Assembly: GCA_948099385.1 (NCBI GenBank)
Contig: CANUEZ040000163.1
Location: forward strand, 7,411,001-7,475,000
Source: Fasciola hepatica
Taxonomy: Eukaryota; Platyhelminthes; Trematoda; Plagiorchiida; Fasciolidae
DNA: 64,000 bases
Reading direction: 5' to 3'
Shown here: piece by piece, positions 49,339 to 63,288 of the stretch
Position numbering within the stretch: position 1 is the first letter of the stretch
Layout of the letters: each line of letters begins with the position of its first letter
Notes under the pieces: generated by a model
The model's database searches: none
Told to the model about the DNA's origin: nothing
Seen by the model: only the letters and a program-made list of their open reading frames with translations
Made by a program: the position numbers and the translations under genes

Positions 49339-50532
49339 GGATCTAAATTCGTGATGTTATTCGTTTAATCGTCTCCAGTCATTACCACGTGATTTATTCT
49401 CTAGAGTGGGAGAATAAAGTGTTTTTTTCATTATTAATTTTTACCACTTGGTTATGTAGTCTAGTTAAGACAAGAATAAATTACAAGGAAATGTATGGCC
49501 GTAGATTGCGGTAACGGGCACCCGAACGATCGATGCTCTTATTGGCAGCGTGATGCAAAGTGTAACTTTATGCGTTAGTACACTTCTATGAGTCTGGTTT
49601 GAGCCGGTGGTTGTCGAATTGTGTAGAGCTTTCCCTTGCCACCAGAGAGATCAGGAGTTCGGACCAAACCATCACGGGTTACTTTAGAGGCAGACTCCAA
49701 TCCACTTGCCATAATCTGCAAAACTAGATGAATAATGATTTCTTCGTTAAAACCAGACAGTTAAATTAGACCAGAATCAACCAATCATAGTAGAAATATG
49801 AATTTGTATCAAAGCTACCCTGTTCATTCCATCCAGATCTTTATTCGCTCTGGGAATACTTTCAAGCTATTTCTACTTCTTGCTTTCTTTTACTGTGTTT
49901 AGTCTGCTGTTCGTCATCTAGTTCACTGTCACTCCGCTGTTCATAACGGTCTTCGATTAGTGAGCTACTTGTCACTTATACGAGTAGTAACTGTGCCCAA
50001 TCGCACATTGTTACAAGATTGGTTACCACACCTGATTTCTTAGGACTTCATACGGTTCTGCAACCCAAGATTCGGAGTCAGGTTGCTGGTTATCCGTACT
50101 AGTTCAGTGAGCCTTCCAGACTGAGGGGTTACATTCCTTCCATTGCACTTACGTCCAATCATGTCATGAAAATCAGTGCCTTATGTTGGAATGTGCTCTC
50201 AGTTGGATTCACACCCAGACCAAGACTCTATGAGCACTTAGAAACAAAATTTGCACTGAGGACCCCAAGGGCTGTGCGCTGTTAGCTGAGGACTGATTTA
50301 CTTGAAAACCCTCTTGACGGTGGGAAAAGTGAACACGCTTCACTGTTCGACTATCTCGCATCAACTTTTGGCAGCTCCCAGTTCACAAAATGCTGTTCTG
50401 TCCACGTTTTGCTTTCCCATTGCTCGCGTGGGACTCATAGGCTGAATCCAGAGAGCCGATCAACAACCACCTCCTCAACTACCACAACACTGAAAATAAA
50501 CAACCAGGTATATTGAGACACACCCGAAGAAG

Positions 50533-50552
50533 GAGCTTCTATGTGGAAGCTC
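50533..50552 (+). repeat. Perfect 7-bp hairpin in a probable dispersed repeat
   Basis: GAGCTTC, a 6-base loop (TATGTG) and GAAGCTC form a perfect hairpin, preceded by CCCGAAGAAG and followed by GGGTCAC. The CGAAGAAGGAGCTTC style of sequence is reminiscent of 3' ends of flatworm retroelements, from memory only. No coding remnant is recognised beside it. Confidence 0.35.
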
Positions 50553-53500
50553 GGGTCACATTCCTGTGTTCGGTTGGGATCCAATTGCCAAGTAGATAAG
50601 ACTGCTGAAACAAAGGATTGGATTGGGGTCCTCAACGAAACACAAACCGACTATAATTATCATTTTACCGCTGTTACGGCTTCTGAACTACATTCAGTAG
50701 TTATAATTGTCGTGGAAATCACTTTGCGCCGCGTGTTTAGCCGCAAAAATACCGTTTCTTGAGAAATATTTAGCACTGATAGTGAGAAGGACCTTCCTAA
50801 TTCGGGATTATTTTCCAAACCACTGTGCTTTCTCTGAGATGCTTGGACCTAACTTTCTGAAGATATGAACTTCTATTTCCGGTCAACCAAGACGAGATGA
50901 TTTGCTGGCAAAATAAATTAAATGACGTTTACGTGTTGGCGTTTGTTTGGTTTTTGAGTCACCGTGGTAGGCAATTTTTGTACACTATGGTGGTAAAAAT
51001 GCCCCGGAATGGATAGCTATGGGTCACTCATTGAGCACAAAAGAAATGCTGATTTTTAAAGCGTATTTCCACCTGACCGATCAAAAACAACATCAGAAAT
51101 TAGAAATGGAATTGGTAAAGTTAGCGGTCCCCAAAATCGTATGGTATTGAAAGCAGTAATTAGGAAATAATCGACCAAGCACAGAAAACAGCTTGGCTCC
51201 TGAAGACATGCAAATTAGACATTCACTTCATTCAGCGCATGAGATCTGGTCATTGCAGAATATATTCATTTGGTTCCGTGTCACGAATGGTGGAGATAGA
51301 TGTTGAAAAACCCTGCAGCTCATTAACCAATTAATTTTGCAATTAGTCATTGTAACGCCAGAGCAAATCTTGGAAGAATTAGTTGTCTCAACTGAACCGT
51401 ACAATTCCAAACAACATGACATCTGCAGCCCTTTAAGTTGTTCCTCCTGTTCACATCCAAACCCCACCCAAATCGATCTACATGCTACTCGCGCATTACG
51501 GCCATTATTTTGATATCCATCTGCGGGTATTAAACTTGTCCTTCTGCCGACCATTCTTGTTGTATAGGCTCGGTTGTCTCGACCAACATTTCTACCGAAA
51601 GCCTACAATCTGATTCATTTTTTAGTTAGCTGAATTTATGTTTCGCCTTGGAATCTTCATTCTCGTAGACATTTTTTCCGTCTAGGACCCTTGTGTTGAC
51701 TGATCCGACTGACTTCGTAGCTGCGTCTTCCTGTTAGAGCAATAGTCCCAAATAGAGTGCTTTGTTCTGTTCAGAAAATGAAAATGATCCTTATCTGATA
51801 CCTATTGTGCCCTTAATTCACCCTTATATATGCTCACCTTTGTTCGTAAATGAGTTGGAACAGAATTTTCAATTTGTAATATGTCAGCAAATGATCATTC
51901 GTGTCACTACGACCACAGACGTGGCAAGGAGTGTGAGTACAAAATTCGCAGATCCTCTGATTTGACGCACCTCACGCTATGGCTAAATTCACCGGATGCC
52001 ATCGACAGATGCCTTGAAGCATATGAATCATTAGTATGATTTTTCTTCCCACACTGTTATTATGTACGCATGTGTTCGCGTTCATGGGTGGTATTTTTTA
52101 TCTACAAAGCAAACCAGACAGACAACAGCCAAGATTATCTTGCTGCGTGTCACTATCTTATCGTGATGTTCGCATCTTTTGTTCTAAAACACACTAGAGC
52201 ACCTGTAAAGATTCACATATGGCTGTACAAATGCTTGACCCGTGTAGGGCTGCGAAGACTTTGCGACGACGCAAAGTTTAGCCTTGTATAAGCATAAGTT
52301 TGTGGGAAAAACATGTAGATGAAAAGGGTGATATGTCTAATTTCAGGTGCTCAACTAAAGAGTTGATCAATTGTCTAACAAACAAAGGCGTTTCTTTTTG
52401 AATATAAGGAATTTTATCAACAGTGGTTTATAAACAACTGGGAGTAGAAAGAGCTTAAGACTTGCTCATCTCGGTAGATAATACCCAAATAACCATAAAA
52501 AACAACAATCAACTACTAACTTGTTGGATTTGGTGAAAACTGAACTAATCCACATTCAGCAAGTCCCACCTGACTTGTAAGAAACTTTTGTTTTCTACCC
52601 TTCTTATTGTTATGTAATTCGCCATCTAACAGTTTAGTTCATGTTTCACATGAGAATCTCCCTGTTCTTTGTTCGTACAAATAACGTAGATCTTGACTGT
52701 ACGCGTATGAATCAATGCCCAGTTCGACCAAAGCGAAAGCACCTCGGTGTTTTCTTGTCCATTATCTCAAATGTCAAACAATACCAAGGAATGATAATTT
52801 AGTGAGATGTTAGTGCTACAACTAGTTGCATGTGGATTAGGAATGATCTATAGTGCATGTCGACCGACTTAAAACTGGACTGGAATAATTGTGAAGGCTT
52901 GTGATTTTGAAAGAGTATTGTGGTTTACATAAAGCGGGTAGTTGTAGCTAAGATTCAATGGACATAAATTCTAGCTGATGACAACTAACGGGTCATATGA
53001 GACAGCTTCACAATGAGTGATGCTATGGGTTTCTATAGATATGTTGAGCGTTCACAATACATGCGGGGGTAATTCGTTCAGAATCTGAACCTCCAACTGC
53101 TGAAACAGATTTTCGGAATCCTTCGTCGTTGAAGTCGATCAATTTTCACCCGATGGGTTTTTACCATTCAGAAAGACCGTGAAGAACCGGCGCTGCATTC
53201 AGCAGCGTTGACGCAAGGCAAACAATGGAGAACCAGCCCAGATAGTCCAAAGGTTACGTGTGTGACTGTCAAAGATTCGTTCCAGGTTCGAGTGCGATTA
53301 TAGCAGCCAACGATTCCTAACAAGTGTATGCTGTGTGTAGTGTGATGACATTGAATAAGTTCACATAAACAATGGCCGAAATACATCACTGAGTGCTGAT
53401 GAAATAATCTGGACTGGTGTTGAAACATTTGCAAACAAGCTATCAATCTCAGCCATCATGAACTCTTGAAACTGATGACATCTTTTGTGATTACAGTCTA

Positions 53501-56451
53501 ACCACTGGGCTCCAAAATTTTCGTGTTTTTTTGAAAGATGTTGCTGAGAACTCAACCTTAAACGAAAAAGCTTGTTCTGCATTTCTCACGAATAAAATGA
53601 TGTTGCAACAAGGGGTGGCGGGCAGAAAACCCAAACATTTTATTCAGGTAGTAATGTTTCCTGGGTTTTGACAAAAAGACCTGTAGAATAGCGCTAAACA
53701 TATCTAGAAAGATTATTCCCTTGTAAATTCCTCCACGGAGGTACAGATAAGGATGGGACAAACTGACCGGCTTGATCTTTGGGCCGATAAAAATCTGCCT
53801 ATAAACACTGGTTATGGGTAGTAACTTTTAGCAATCTCGAGGTGGTTCATATTTTATCGTAATTTGTTTTAGCTTTTGACTTACTTTCCGTGCGCTGTAG
53901 TTAGATTTGGGTGATCACATAAACGTTATCAACGATAAGAAATTCTTGAAAATATTCAGTCCAATGAAGTGGAGGTGATAAAACGTATGAGGATCCTAGT
54001 TGGGGTTTGGAGGGTTGGTGGGTAAGAGGTAAGAGATTTTTCCAGCTTGCTGTTCCTGCTGTTTTCCACCATGATCAATTACTTCTGTACGTAAACCAGG
54101 ATTTGGATGATAATAATGATGTCGCATTAGAAAAACCACCACATTACCACATTCAGGTTGGTCTTTCATGAACTGTCCGAGGATTGCTCACAAATCGTCC
54201 AGGATAGGGTGCATAACAGTGTGAATTAACTTGACCGTATGCAGAGGCGTTTATCAGACTGCTATCACTGTTCCTGCTATAACACAGGTCACTTGAAGAT
54301 TACGCTTGCAATTTTCACATAAAATCCTGGTTTTCGCCTGATTGGGTACCTGTGACTTGTTATAAACATTTTTGTTATCTTCGGAAATTGTATCTCCGAG
54401 GCGTAACTAACTTTTATGATGGTGAGCTTGACTGATCCCATCACAAATTTAGCTTGCCCCGTGTCGTTTTGCTGCCAAAAGGCGAAACGGGTAGGATAAA
54501 ATAATTTCCAAGTGACTAAGCATGCACAATCTTTCACGTAGCTCATTTTTACACCAGTAATGCTACCTCGGCATCTCGGCTTCTTTTTTTAGCTGAGTGC
54601 CTTCGGCTATTGGAGTTGTTCACAATAGTTCCTACTGGCACTTTGATGTTCAGCTCTCAACTCGGGCCTTCTCATTATCTGTCTTATAATCTGCGAAGGA
54701 AAGGTTTTTTGGTATTGGCGACAGCTCCTCAAGGAAAGTCGATACCAATCCTTGTAGTGTTCTTAGCCGAGTCAAGCCGCTGTTAATCCTCCGTTAGTAA
54801 GCTCGCTGAGTTCTAAAATTTGTTTTTTCTATTTGGAAAAAGTCGAATCAATGTAACGCTTCCTTTTCCAACCACATGTGGTTTCCGGAATAAAGTCTCT
54901 GTCCAATAGGAGCTTTTCTAAGATACTTCAGGCATTTTGGAGACAATAATCCGTTAATGAACAAACATCTCAATGGCCGCAACGCTCTGTTGGCCTTAAG
55001 TAACTCAACCGTTACAGGGACTGCTAGTGGAAGCAGCGGATCACCCTCCTCTCCGACAATACACACGAACATGGGAATTTGGAAGCCCAATAAATAAAGA
55101 TTTTTAACCCTGATTCATCGGTTCGTGAACCTGCTTTTAAGGGGCAATCCACGGTGAACGAAACATCAACTAATTAGAATCTCTCTCACAATAATAATTA
55201 CAATGAAAATATGGTTGCACTTCCTTTTCTATTTATAATGCATAAATCGCAAAACACCTGAGAAAGCAGCATACGCCACTTAGCGGATGCCTTAAAGGAA
55301 AATGACCGATGGCAGCCGCGGAGTTTAAGCCCGGGGACTTTCAGATTAGATGTTCCTTTTCATGACCGTTTCGCGATACCGCCGGCCACCGTGCTCCACT
55401 TTTTCCATAAACACCGAACTAATTCTGATTCTTGTTTGAATTGTGGATTGAAAAATTTAGCAAGCAGTCAAATTTGTACGGAGATAGTTTATTTTCATCG
55501 AAAACAATTTGCCTTGAGAATTCTTTTGAGGTCAACCACAACACTCATTTAATGATCGCCATCACTGATCACATCTCTACACAATGGTATTTTCCGTAGT
55601 ATAATATGCTGAGTGCCACCGCTTAGAAGACTGGAGTCATTGAATGGGGCCCGATAACTTTTGCTGAATCATTTTGACCGTCACAGCTATCACACGAAAA
55701 CCAGGATCAACGTGAAGATCGAGCTCGCCCATTTTACAGAACCCAGTCTGTTGCTCCCAACAGAGGGGATGATCTCTCAAAGGACAGCTGTGTATCATAC
55801 ACGAATGCAAACTTAGAAGTCATTACATGTAGTTGTCCTTTTTTGGGATAGTGCATTACGAAGGTCACGCAAGAATCACTGGGTGCTCTCACTAAGAGAG
55901 AATCCAACAACAAAACGTGCCATCAATCAAATCTACACGTTCAATATAAATGTAATTTGTCTTATCTCGTGCAATAGATGTTATAATTTATATCTACCCA
56001 TGAACTTCACAAAATATGTTGATGCACGGATTTTCAACAATGGCTCAAAGTCCTAAACCACAAGAAATACCGTAGGAAAATGGTTCCGATGACATCATAT
56101 CCATTGTGTGTGGTTGCACAATGCGTACAAGCAATGGGACATTTACTCACTAAATTTTCACTTCTAAAATTCCCAGATCTTAACTGATCTTTGCAGGCAC
56201 CGGTGTTCTGAGGACTCGCCTGTTCTGGTCACTGAATGGTTGTTGTGATCGTTTTTTGCTCACAGTCATCATACACCTCATTTTTTCACCGTGCATCGTT
56301 GTGCCTAACTTTCCCACTTCTCAGTCAACCTGCACTACTCTCGTTGTTCCCCCTAGAGGAAACTCGGATGTATTTCACCAACTCATTTACGTATGTCCGT
56401 CCTTTGTTCTCCTTCATCCGAATTGTTCCAAAAGAGCTGAGTTCCTGTCGA

Positions 56452-56505
56452 CTGTTGTTGTTGTTTTTGTTGTTATTGTCGTTGCTGCCCCTGTTGTTTT
56501 CGTTG
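56452..56505 (+). repeat. Imperfect GTT-rich simple repeat
   Basis: A degenerate run of GTT and related triplets. On the - strand it yields an Asn-rich stretch inside the ORF at 56325-56762, which is best seen as a low-complexity artefact. Confidence 0.75.
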
Positions 56506-59249
56506 GCATGTTTACACTGACGTAAAATGATCTGTTTGGTTCTATTGCGAAATTCACACGCTTCACTCCACTGCCCCCACCCCACTAGCATGCGGTTACG
56601 GAAGAAGATAGTCGACCAAGAACAAAAGACTGACCGGTGAATGTGCGCACACTGATGCTCGTTAGTCTGCGATCCATCTCCCTTCAGTTCACCAACAACA
56701 TGGAGTTGTAAAAAGTGGAAAAAATCCGATTGTTTACTGGTTGTGTTTCTTAATGCTCCCACAGGTCACGACACCTTTCAGATGTAATTGGTCCCTCAAG
56801 GAAACAGTCTGGGTTGAATAATTTTGTTCTAGGGGACAGCTTAAAATCACCCTCAAATTGTGGTACCGAAGCGTCGGTTGGAAACACGGAAAAGAATCGG
56901 AACAGGTCCGTGAAAGTTTCATGAGACAAAGTTATAGGGTTTGTATTTTGTGAAAATTGTTCGTCATCAGTGAAAAAGCGATCCGCGTTTGGGATAGAAC
57001 TGAATAGACTCTAAGGCAGTTTGCCCTCATTTTGTTATGTGATACCAAAGCTTGGGAGACACGACGGTTCTGACTGAGTCAGGCAGCTCGAAATGGCAGG
57101 GCACACGATTCTGTCCTTAAGCAGTCCGTTTTCACACTAGCACTGCACCGGGGTTGATTGGAATCACCGTACCAACTTCGGTAAAGCGACTCCCCAGCAC
57201 CTAGACGGTTTGAGTGCACTTCGGTTTCATTTTGATCACATTCATGCAGGCATCGACTTAGGTCGTCTACCCACCATCCATGTCAATTTGACCCACATTT
57301 CATCGGTAGGATTCGTTCTGTCTGTTTTGATCTTTTCCAAAAATACGACCCTCTTCAGCCTTTGCCTCTGGGTCGGTTAAAGTGATTCACTCTATAGCAG
57401 TAAATTTTCATTGTCACGGCGGTCTTCACTCATGGTGTTGGATAGTAATTTGTTGTTGCCAGGGTTCTTCACCACGTTTGACCTACTGATGATTTAGAGG
57501 GAACTCCGTCAGTACATGTCTGAGAGCGACCATCACCAGTTAGCCATGACACTACAATGTGTCCTGCTGATGAATGTGCCTGACCCACTGTACCAGTGAA
57601 ACTCGAATGAAAACTGTTACTTTCAAAGATAATTCCTCCTTCCTGAATTATCCAAGATGTACAATAACACAGAAGTTCTTGTAAGAAAACTCTCCTGTAG
57701 CACAGCAATGTGCAGATCACGCCTCACGTATACTTGGATACCTTCAAGTTGTGGAAACATACTTTCAGCTTTTAAAAGCTTTTCGACTGTGAAATTTGCA
57801 ATAACTGTATCAAGTGAATCCAACAGGCTTGCTTCCTATGAGATCGAATACTTAAAGTAGATTTGTAAAGACCACCACCATCGTTGTCGATGTCCGACGC
57901 GGTAGCTGAGCGCACACCACAACAGACAACATACTTGGAATTCCTGAGTATTCGGTGACTATTGTCCAGATGATTCCCGTACCCTTCAGTGAACTACCTA
58001 AAAGACCTACGATGCCCGCACACACATATACCCAAGTGCAATATTTGAAACTTGTCATAGAAGGGCCTAGGAGCATTCTTCAGCGCAAGATCGAGGGTCG
58101 TTTTCTGACCGGTGTGTAGATATGCGACCCAGTCGTCGTGTTTGCTTGAAGGGGATGTTCGTTGTTGAGGTGTTTCAGTTGTGAAATCAGTCGGTACCGG
58201 GATGGTGTGTTCGCACTGATGGGGTCACTGCTCTCCGGGAGTACTCTCTGAGGGAAATCACTGTGGAATAAAATAAATACTTTGGATAGTGTTGTAAAAC
58301 TTCAAATATTGTATTCCCTTTATGCAAGCAATAAGAATCGAAAGAATACACATCATGAGATAGAAGCATTTCGTTCACTATTGTCGATCGCGTACGTGGA
58401 GCATTTCAGTTTATATATGATCAGGTGCGTAGTATAGACAGTGGAAAATCTAGGAAATTATTTATCACGAACAAGTCAACAATTCTTTTGTGATTGTGCG
58501 ACTAATGCCGGAGAAGGCAGATTGTCTACAAAAGTTGTTTTTGTGGCTTTCCTGTCATTATTCACACCACTCCAAACACATTTCTGACTTATTTGTGATA
58601 AACATTTCCTCAGTTTTTCCACTGTGTACTTTATGTATCGTATTATGTATGAATTGGTATGTTTCCCGTACGGGATTGACAATAGTGAACGAAATATGTG
58701 CATCATGTAATAATGGTAAACATTGATGTGTGTCCGAATAACTCATCACGTATTGTCAGTTTCCGTTCACCGTTGATAACCATGGAAGAAGCAAAGTACA
58801 GCTGTTTCATTCTGTCTTGATAAGAATCACTGTTGGAAACGCACGTCTACTGAGCTCCCAAAGTGAAACTTGGAACCGAGGAGAATGATTGCGTGTTGTT
58901 ACTCTTTACGTGCCATATTCACACATGCTGGCCATGTGTGGAAGATGCGGCGTGGTGTTCAGCCCATGATTTTGGGTAGGAACATGACGAAGCTAGCATC
59001 AGCATCGGCCTTGATTAGTTCTTCTCACTATCCCAGCCAAGCTCAAAGGGGTCATAGTTATCGAAGGGTGAAGTTTGTTGAAATTCCGTGCCTCGCAGAT
59101 GTAATATACTGTCGAAAAGACGAATGCAAATGACAGAAAACATCAAAAGTATGCGGTGAAAAAAAACAGATATCACATTCTTCTCCTACTAATTGTTGTA
59201 CTTTATTCCTCTCGTTCCTGTGGTTGATTTGGCATCATGCACCAAGCCA

Positions 59250-59302
59250 ATGCACTCATTCTCTCTCCCTCTCTCTCCCTCCCCCCTCACACACTCTCTC
59301 CC

Positions 59303-59350
<48 letters not shown>
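59250..59350. repeat. CT-rich tract followed by (TA)n, compound microsatellite
   Basis: A CTCTCT/CCCT-rich run (about 59259-59305) leads into 45 bases of alternating AT (59306-59350). Confidence 0.95.
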
Positions 59351-59353
<3 letters not shown>

Positions 59354-59689
59354 ATATCTGTTTTCGATGAAGATGTTCAATTAACGGCCCACAGATTAAT
59401 CATAGGAGGGTTCCATTCACGGTTGTGGTTTACCAGAGCTATAAAGGAGCTATGCAGCTCACTTCCAATTCTGACCTGTTTAGGCTCTGATGTGATTCAT
59501 TGAATGCGGTTTCAAAGTCAAATTTTGCAGTTTTCTCCAGGACTGCTGTAGACTTCCTTAATAGCAGGGTTCATCAATTCTGTGGCAATTAGTCATAAGC
59601 ATGAAGTGAGCTCCTTTGTCAAAATTTAAAACTTAGATGCCATTCGAGTTTGTGGCACCATTTGTAAGAGTCATACTGTATTTGTTTAG

Positions 59690-59822
59690 TTGATTCCTTT
59701 TGACTCCACCTTCCACGCACAGACCCCAGGTCATCCGACCCACCTGCACTCGGAAGCACCAGACTCGAGTTTCGCTGTTGTTATAGCTCATCGGCGGTGC
59801 ATATCTCGCATACTACTCACAA
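59690..59822 (+). repeat. Dispersed repeat, copy 2 (partner in intron A)
   Basis: Aligns by eye with 17259-17395: TTTTGACTCCACCTTCCACG here against TTTGGACTCCATATTTCACG there, then GTCATCCGA, CTCGGAAGC and AGCTCATC blocks in the same order and spacing. The class is unknown. Confidence 0.65.
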
Positions 59823-62800
59823 GTAACTGCGTGATACTCAGACTATTTTACCTGACTGTCGCAGTACTTTCCTGACAAACAAAGAAACAGAAGTCTTTAT
59901 GCAAAGACACTAAACAAATAATGTGTGTAATGTAAACAGCATTGTGATACTATTGCATAACTTGAGAAGACAAGTGACTCGGTTCAATTGATCAAGTACT
60001 CAAGTCCGCGTAAAGACATATGACAGATTTTTAGTTTTACAATCAGTTAAACGTATTTGAGATGTTTCCTAAATTTTCTGAAATTTGATAATCTTATGAA
60101 GACTGAAAAAAGTTTTTATTTGATGTGGGAAAGAAAGCACAGAAAAACACTGAACTGTTTCTTATTATCTCATGCTCATGCAAGTGTACAAAGGTGGAGG
60201 CTTATTCAAGGGTCTCGAGGGCTCACTGCACTATAAAAATAACAAATGAACATGACTGTGAAACTCGGAGGCATAAGATCAAGACACCGTGACTTTCTGT
60301 CTATCACAAATGTGACCATCAGTGACAGGATTCAAACCTCATATTTCTGAGGGACTGGAGGTTTCTGCCACCGAAAGACCACTGGGTTGACTGTTAATTC
60401 CGTTTTACTTCTACACGACTTTCTTCGGCTAGTGAATAAGTCAACCCTATGGATGTCGCTGATCACCATCCATCATGGGTGGCGGTTTGGTTCGAGCTCA
60501 GAACAAACCGTAACCCAGTTTTCCTTCTGTTATCGCCGACCGTAGACCGTCCGTAGTCCGAGGATCTCCAAGTCATTCTTGCCGATATTCAACTGCGTTT
60601 TCAGTTGACCCTCAAGAGGACAGGATCACACCTTACACGGCACAAGACGGAGTATTCGTGTGAAAAGTTCTGTGTAGGTTGCCTGTAGTAAGTGACTGTA
60701 CCACGGCTAACGGCGATCAGCCACGAATTCAGGCGCTGCCGCTGCTTGTCCATGGGTGCTCATTCAGTGAGCCTGAAACCACTTTATTCACAATGAACCA
60801 ATAATTCGGAGGCCGTTCCTCTGTCTACCATCTGAGGATAAGCCCGTGAACATATATATCTGTTTGATGTCGCTAAAACCCCGGCTATCAACACAGTCTT
60901 TTCGATTCCTATTTTCTCCATGCTTGTTCTTGGGTTGTTATCTTCTTCAATAATCACTATCACAAAATCAGCGGTGCTAGAGATTTTCCCAGCTATTGGT
61001 TTTTCTCAACAATCAATCAAATAGATGGCATTCAGAAGAACAAACCATGCAGAAGATAAAAGAGAATCTGGATTGGAATAGTAAATCTTCAGGGAACTAC
61101 TGATAAACACGAAAAATCTCCCGTGTACAAATATTAATCTTTCGTTCTTTGTACTCTTTTGTGCGAGGTGTACAGGAAATGACTGTCATCAAGACCTAAG
61201 CTAAATCGTCAGTCACTGAAAAGGATCTCCCATTGTCATAACTACAAACAGGAAATGTCTCTCATTTAGAAATGAAACAGTGTGACGTTCGTCATCTGGT
61301 GAACTGTTGAAAACATAGCCATATGTGTATGTAGAAAACTAGTATTCACTTCTATTCCACTCCAAAAATTATCACTAGCAGTACTACCGGTAATACTGAT
61401 TCTTGTTCGTACAATTTACCTTAAGCTCTCAACGCATCTGCTTTACAAGACAAACTGTCCACCTTTCAGCCATTCAAATACTTTCCATTGGTTACATTTC
61501 TTACCGGAAGTCACGTGTTCAGTCTGAAAACTTGTTTCACGTGGTCTTATCACTGTAGTCGATGCAGAAATGTCGAATTATTATAATAGTAATAATAAAA
61601 TTTCTTTAAATATTCCACTTACCGACCAAGTATAAAATGAACTGGACAGAACAAGGAGAGTGACGGAGTCTAATTTGACGTATGTTTGATACAGAATACT
61701 TGATCAGTATTTTGTATATACGAACACGGCAGCTGGCTTGTTAGAAACCGTGATGTATGGACTAAATACGAGCATTCAGTATTCGAAATCCGATACGTTC
61801 ATTTTTAGTTTGTTCGGATTGGCTTCCAGTACTACATGTTGTAGCGCCCATTGGACAATTGCCACGGGGAAAATTCACCATGCCGAAGACAAACAGCAAC
61901 GGACTATCTAATGGGTGATTACGACGAATTTGTAGTGGATAATCAATCACTCAGATTGTTTCTTTGTGTATTACATTCATTTGGTGTCAAGATCATTACT
62001 TTGTTACCGAATCGTTTTTGTTCTAAAAAGAAGAGGCGAATTCTAGTCGTACTATGGAAATTACTTAAAAATCGTGAGGATTGAATTGCTTTTGAAGAAG
62101 GGGTACCTATAACGTTTGGTTATTGAGTGGGTCACAGATGAACGAACTTGAAGTTCGAAGTCAGAGGACGCAAGTTCACCCAACTGCTTGCACTGTCAAA
62201 TAATCCTGAAATTTTTGGGAACCAGCCACAATGAACAGACAATCGATGCTGTTTTAAAACCCTCGTCAAATGGAAGATAGTGAGTGATCGAGGTCAGGTC
62301 GAGAGCAAAGAAACAAGGTAACTGAACGGGTCAGTAATTATAAGGTACACGGAAAAGGTGACCATTCCAAGTCAGAATGTGACATCGAGTTATGTGGCAA
62401 ATTAAAATGGATGGTTGTGGTCACGGTAGCATTTTGCGGTCCAACAGCACGCTATGTCGGCTAACAACCTCACTTGCATTGTCTGTGCTATTCATCAAGT
62501 TATATATGACTACCTACTTGTGAGATCATGGTGACTCGGGCACTGACAATTATTGTAGTTTTATGCATGAAGACTCACAGATAATATGGTCGACATATGC
62601 AAGCTGATATTGGTTAGTATATTTACCTACTTTTGAACAGTTTTAGGTTGAGCTAAGATCAAAGGAAATGCCAATTCTTTCAGTTCTTTTTTTGAAATAC
62701 TCTGAAGGAGGACTTATTTAAGTCAGAGCCTGGAACGGTTTGATTAAAACAAGACTTGAAGAACCCCGACCTTCTTGCATGGCAGTAGGCAAACCGGTCA

Positions 62801-63288
62801 TTCTAGTGGAACTCGGACCCTGACATCCCCCGATTCATTTGTTGCCACCACCGGTGATATTCCCACTTGAGAGCGTTTGATTGGCCACAGCACCCTTGCA
62901 GAAATAAATTGTACAATGGAGATTATTACATAGAAAGGAAGTAATAGATTATTACTATTAATAATACCATTACTATTTATTATTTTTTGGATGGCCTTTT
63001 TCTTTTGAAACGATGTGATCACACTCATGGATGGGTTGAGTGTAACAACATGTGAACCTGTACATAGCGAAAGCAACTATTTCCACTGCTTGGCCAAGTC
63101 CGGCGATGCTCACATGCGTTTACGTAAATGCTTCCTGCATGACATCAGGCAATTATATGCATACCAATAATGAAAACCGTGTTTTCTTGTTCACCGAAGT
63201 GGAATGTGAGCAAGATTAATAAATTGGTTGCACAGAGAAACGATTATGAGCCATCTCTCCTGTTATCTCCATTCCGGATTGTTTTCAG

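Larger units (their letters stand above)
47309..63288 (+). other. Intron E of the spectrin gene (16 kb)
   Basis: GT/AG phase 0 intron, assuming 47308 splices directly to 63289. The join falls early in repeat 3 (EEMEWAQ then KQLDFIQL), which is plausible but less certain than the other joins because spectrin repeats are not strongly conserved; a small exon inside cannot be excluded. Contents: (TA)n at 47968-48020 and 59306-59350, a 46-base repeat pair at 48333 and 49291, a hairpin at 50533-50552, a GTT-rich run at 56452-56505, and a dispersed repeat at 59690-59822. Long parts (51000-56000, 60000-63000) show nothing I recognise apart from B-box-like scraps (for example near 60330). Confidence 0.7.

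Noticed and set aside
53990..54040. G-quadruplex candidate (GGGG, GG, GGG, GGG runs)
   Set aside because: Only three runs of three or more G are present, which is below the usual requirement of four.
56325..56762. 145-residue - strand ORF with Asn-rich tract
   Set aside because: The length is driven by a low-complexity GTT run; no domain and no conserved motif.
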